Source: Maribellus sp. CM-23
GTDB lineage: Bacteria > Bacteroidota > Bacteroidia > Bacteroidales > Prolixibacteraceae
Assembly (NCBI RefSeq): GCF_021354595.1
Contig: NZ_JADWYJ010000003.1
Coordinates: 310,001-374,000 of the forward strand
DNA: 64,000 bases
Reading direction: 5' to 3'
Below the pieces are notes generated by a model that did no database searches, was not told the origin of the DNA, and saw only the letters and a list, made by a program, of their open reading frames with translations. The position numbers and the translations under genes were made by a program. Shown here one piece after another: positions 62,962-64,000 of this stretch. Positions within the stretch are counted from its first letter, which is position 1; every line of letters starts with the position of its first letter.

Positions 62962-64000
62962 ATGGCCAAAATGAACATTAAACCGAAATCAGAATGCACC
63001 TATGATTGCATTTCTCTTGGGGAAGTTATGCTAAGACTGGATCCGGGGGAAGGTCGCATACGTACCACCCGTCAATTCCAGGCTTGGGAAGGCGGTGGCG
63101 AATACAACGTATCGCGCGGCCTCAGAAGATGCTTTGGGAAGAAAACAGCTATTGTCACTGCATTGGCTGACAACGAGGTAGGTGCTTTAATTGAAGATTT
63201 TATGCTTCAGGGTGGACTGGATACCCAATTTGTAAAATGGGTGGATTACGATGGCTGTGGCCGTTCTGTTCGTAATGGATTGAATTTCACCGAAAGAGGT
63301 TTTGGGATCCGGGGAGCAAAAGGTGTTTCCGATCGTGGAAATACTGCGGCGTCTCAACTAAAACCGGGTGATATTGACTGGGAATACATTTTCGGAACGT
63401 TGGGAGTTCGCTGGATGCATACCGGTGGAATCTTCGCAGCGCTTTCCGAAACAGCAGCTGAAACGGTTATTGAAGCCGTAAAAATTGCCAAAAAGCACGG
63501 AACGATTGTTTCATACGACTTAAATTACCGCCCTTCGCTTTGGAAAGCCATTGGCGGAGAAGCCAAAGCACAGCAAGTAAACCGCGAAATTGCCAAATAT
63601 GTGGATGTGATGATCGGTAACGAAGAAGATTTCACAGCCTGTTTGGGACTCGAAGTGGAAGGCAACGATGAAAACCTGAAAGAACTGGATTTATCGGGTT
63701 ATAAAAGCATGATAAAAAATGCGATCGCCGAATTTCCAAATTTCAAGGTGATAGCCACCACATTACGTACCGTAAAATCAGCTACCGTAAACTCATGGGG
63801 TGCCATTTGCTATTCCGAAGGTGAGATTCACGAAGCTCAGCATCGCGAAGACTTGGAGATAATGGACCGTGTGGGTGGTGGCGATAGCTTTGCATCGGGT
63901 CTGATTTACGGTTTCCTTGAATTTAATGACGGAGCCAGGGCCGTTGAATACGGTGCGGCACACGGTGCATTGGCCATGACTACTCCGGGTGATACAACAA
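62962..64000 (+). CDS. kdgK: 2-Keto-3-deoxygluconate kinase (cut by window edge)
   Basis: At least 346 codons of a PfkB-family sugar kinase, open to the last base. Visible blocks are ISLGEVMLRLDPGEG, a sugar-binding GGGEYNVSRGL, and the C-terminal VGGGDSFASGLIYGFLEF with the anion hole and catalytic Asp. PfkB kinases in uronate loci phosphorylate KDG to KDG-6-phosphate, the common product of hexuronate and unsaturated-uronate breakdown. KDG as substrate is inferred from the uxaE-uxaC context. Confidence 0.88.
   Translation, partial: MAKMNIKPKSECTYDCISLGEVMLRLDPGEGRIRTTRQFQAWEGGGEYNVSRGLRRCFGKKTAIVTALADNEVGALIEDFMLQGGLDTQFVKWVDYDGCGRSVRNGLNFTERGFGIRGAKGVSDRGNTAASQLKPGDIDWEYIFGTLGVRWMHTGGIFAALSETAAETVIEAVKIAKKHGTIVSYDLNYRPSLWKAIGGEAKAQQVNREIAKYVDVMIGNEEDFTACLGLEVEGNDENLKELDLSGYKSMIKNAIAEFPNFKVIATTLRTVKSATVNSWGAICYSEGEIHEAQHREDLEIMDRVGGGDSFASGLIYGFLEFNDGARAVEYGAAHGALAMTTPGDTT

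Overview
The window looks like a chromosomal segment from a marine or gut-type Bacteroidota, most plausibly a Marinilabiliales/Prolixibacteraceae relative (inference from gene content). The evidence is SusC/SusD pairs, ECF sigma/FecR pairs, a type IX secretion C-terminal sorting domain, DUF4252, a T/MK-type menaquinone operon, and promoters of the Bacteroidetes form TAnnTTTG. No tRNA, rRNA or CRISPR was seen.

Layout. 1-12.7 kb (minus strand) is a polysaccharide utilisation locus: ECF sigma factor, FecR anti-sigma, STN-containing SusC, SusD, a secreted GH16-CBM96 enzyme, a heparinase II/III-type lyase, a GH88 unsaturated glucuronyl hydrolase and an iduronate-2-sulfatase-like sulfatase cut by the window edge. 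This set points to a sulfated, uronate-containing glycan. 12.9-23.2 kb holds housekeeping and small modules: an EamA exporter, a PemK-type toxin-antitoxin pair, pheT, an M3 peptidase lipoprotein, MscS with a DUF432-like partner, and an ECF sigma/anti-sigma/DUF4252 trio. 23.5-24.8 kb is a strongly A/T-rich two-gene cassette (degenerate PLD-like protein plus a multi-pass membrane protein) that looks foreign. 24.9-28.3 kb carries a GH29 fucosidase, a second EamA protein and a DUF1080 lipoprotein. 28.4-35.8 kb is a complete-looking men operon (thioesterase-menF-menD-menB-menA-menC-menE, no menH). 35.9-38.3 kb has a LigB-type dioxygenase, YceI and an AraC regulator.

38.3-41.4 kb is a repeat-rich island: two tandem 300-bp units full of palindromes, a SEFIR-domain gene flanked by a 15-bp inverted repeat, a 21-bp minisatellite, and a composite repeat whose inverted second copy lies at 19.4-19.7 kb. 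41.4-46.3 kb encodes carbonic anhydrase, Sua5/TsaC, a class II PurE, the DUF4914 P-loop protein and an XRE-cupin regulator; the regulator gene and the DUF4914 operon share a palindromic operator. 46.7-51.1 kb holds Hsp20 and the oadGAB sodium-pump decarboxylase. 51.5-57.0 kb is a GH20-GH2 pair for exo-hydrolysis of host-type or GAG-like glycans. 57.2-59.9 kb encodes an MG2-like/TonB-plug protein without a barrel. 60.2-64.0 kb is a hexuronate catabolic set (uxaE, uxaC, kdgK) with palindromic operators next to the promoters.

The pieces connect: the lyase and GH88 of the first locus release (unsaturated) uronates, and UxaC/UxaE/KdgK at the other end convert hexuronates towards KDG-6-phosphate. 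Start codons were adjusted where the longest open frame began at TTG/GTG upstream of a better ATG or upstream of the promoter.
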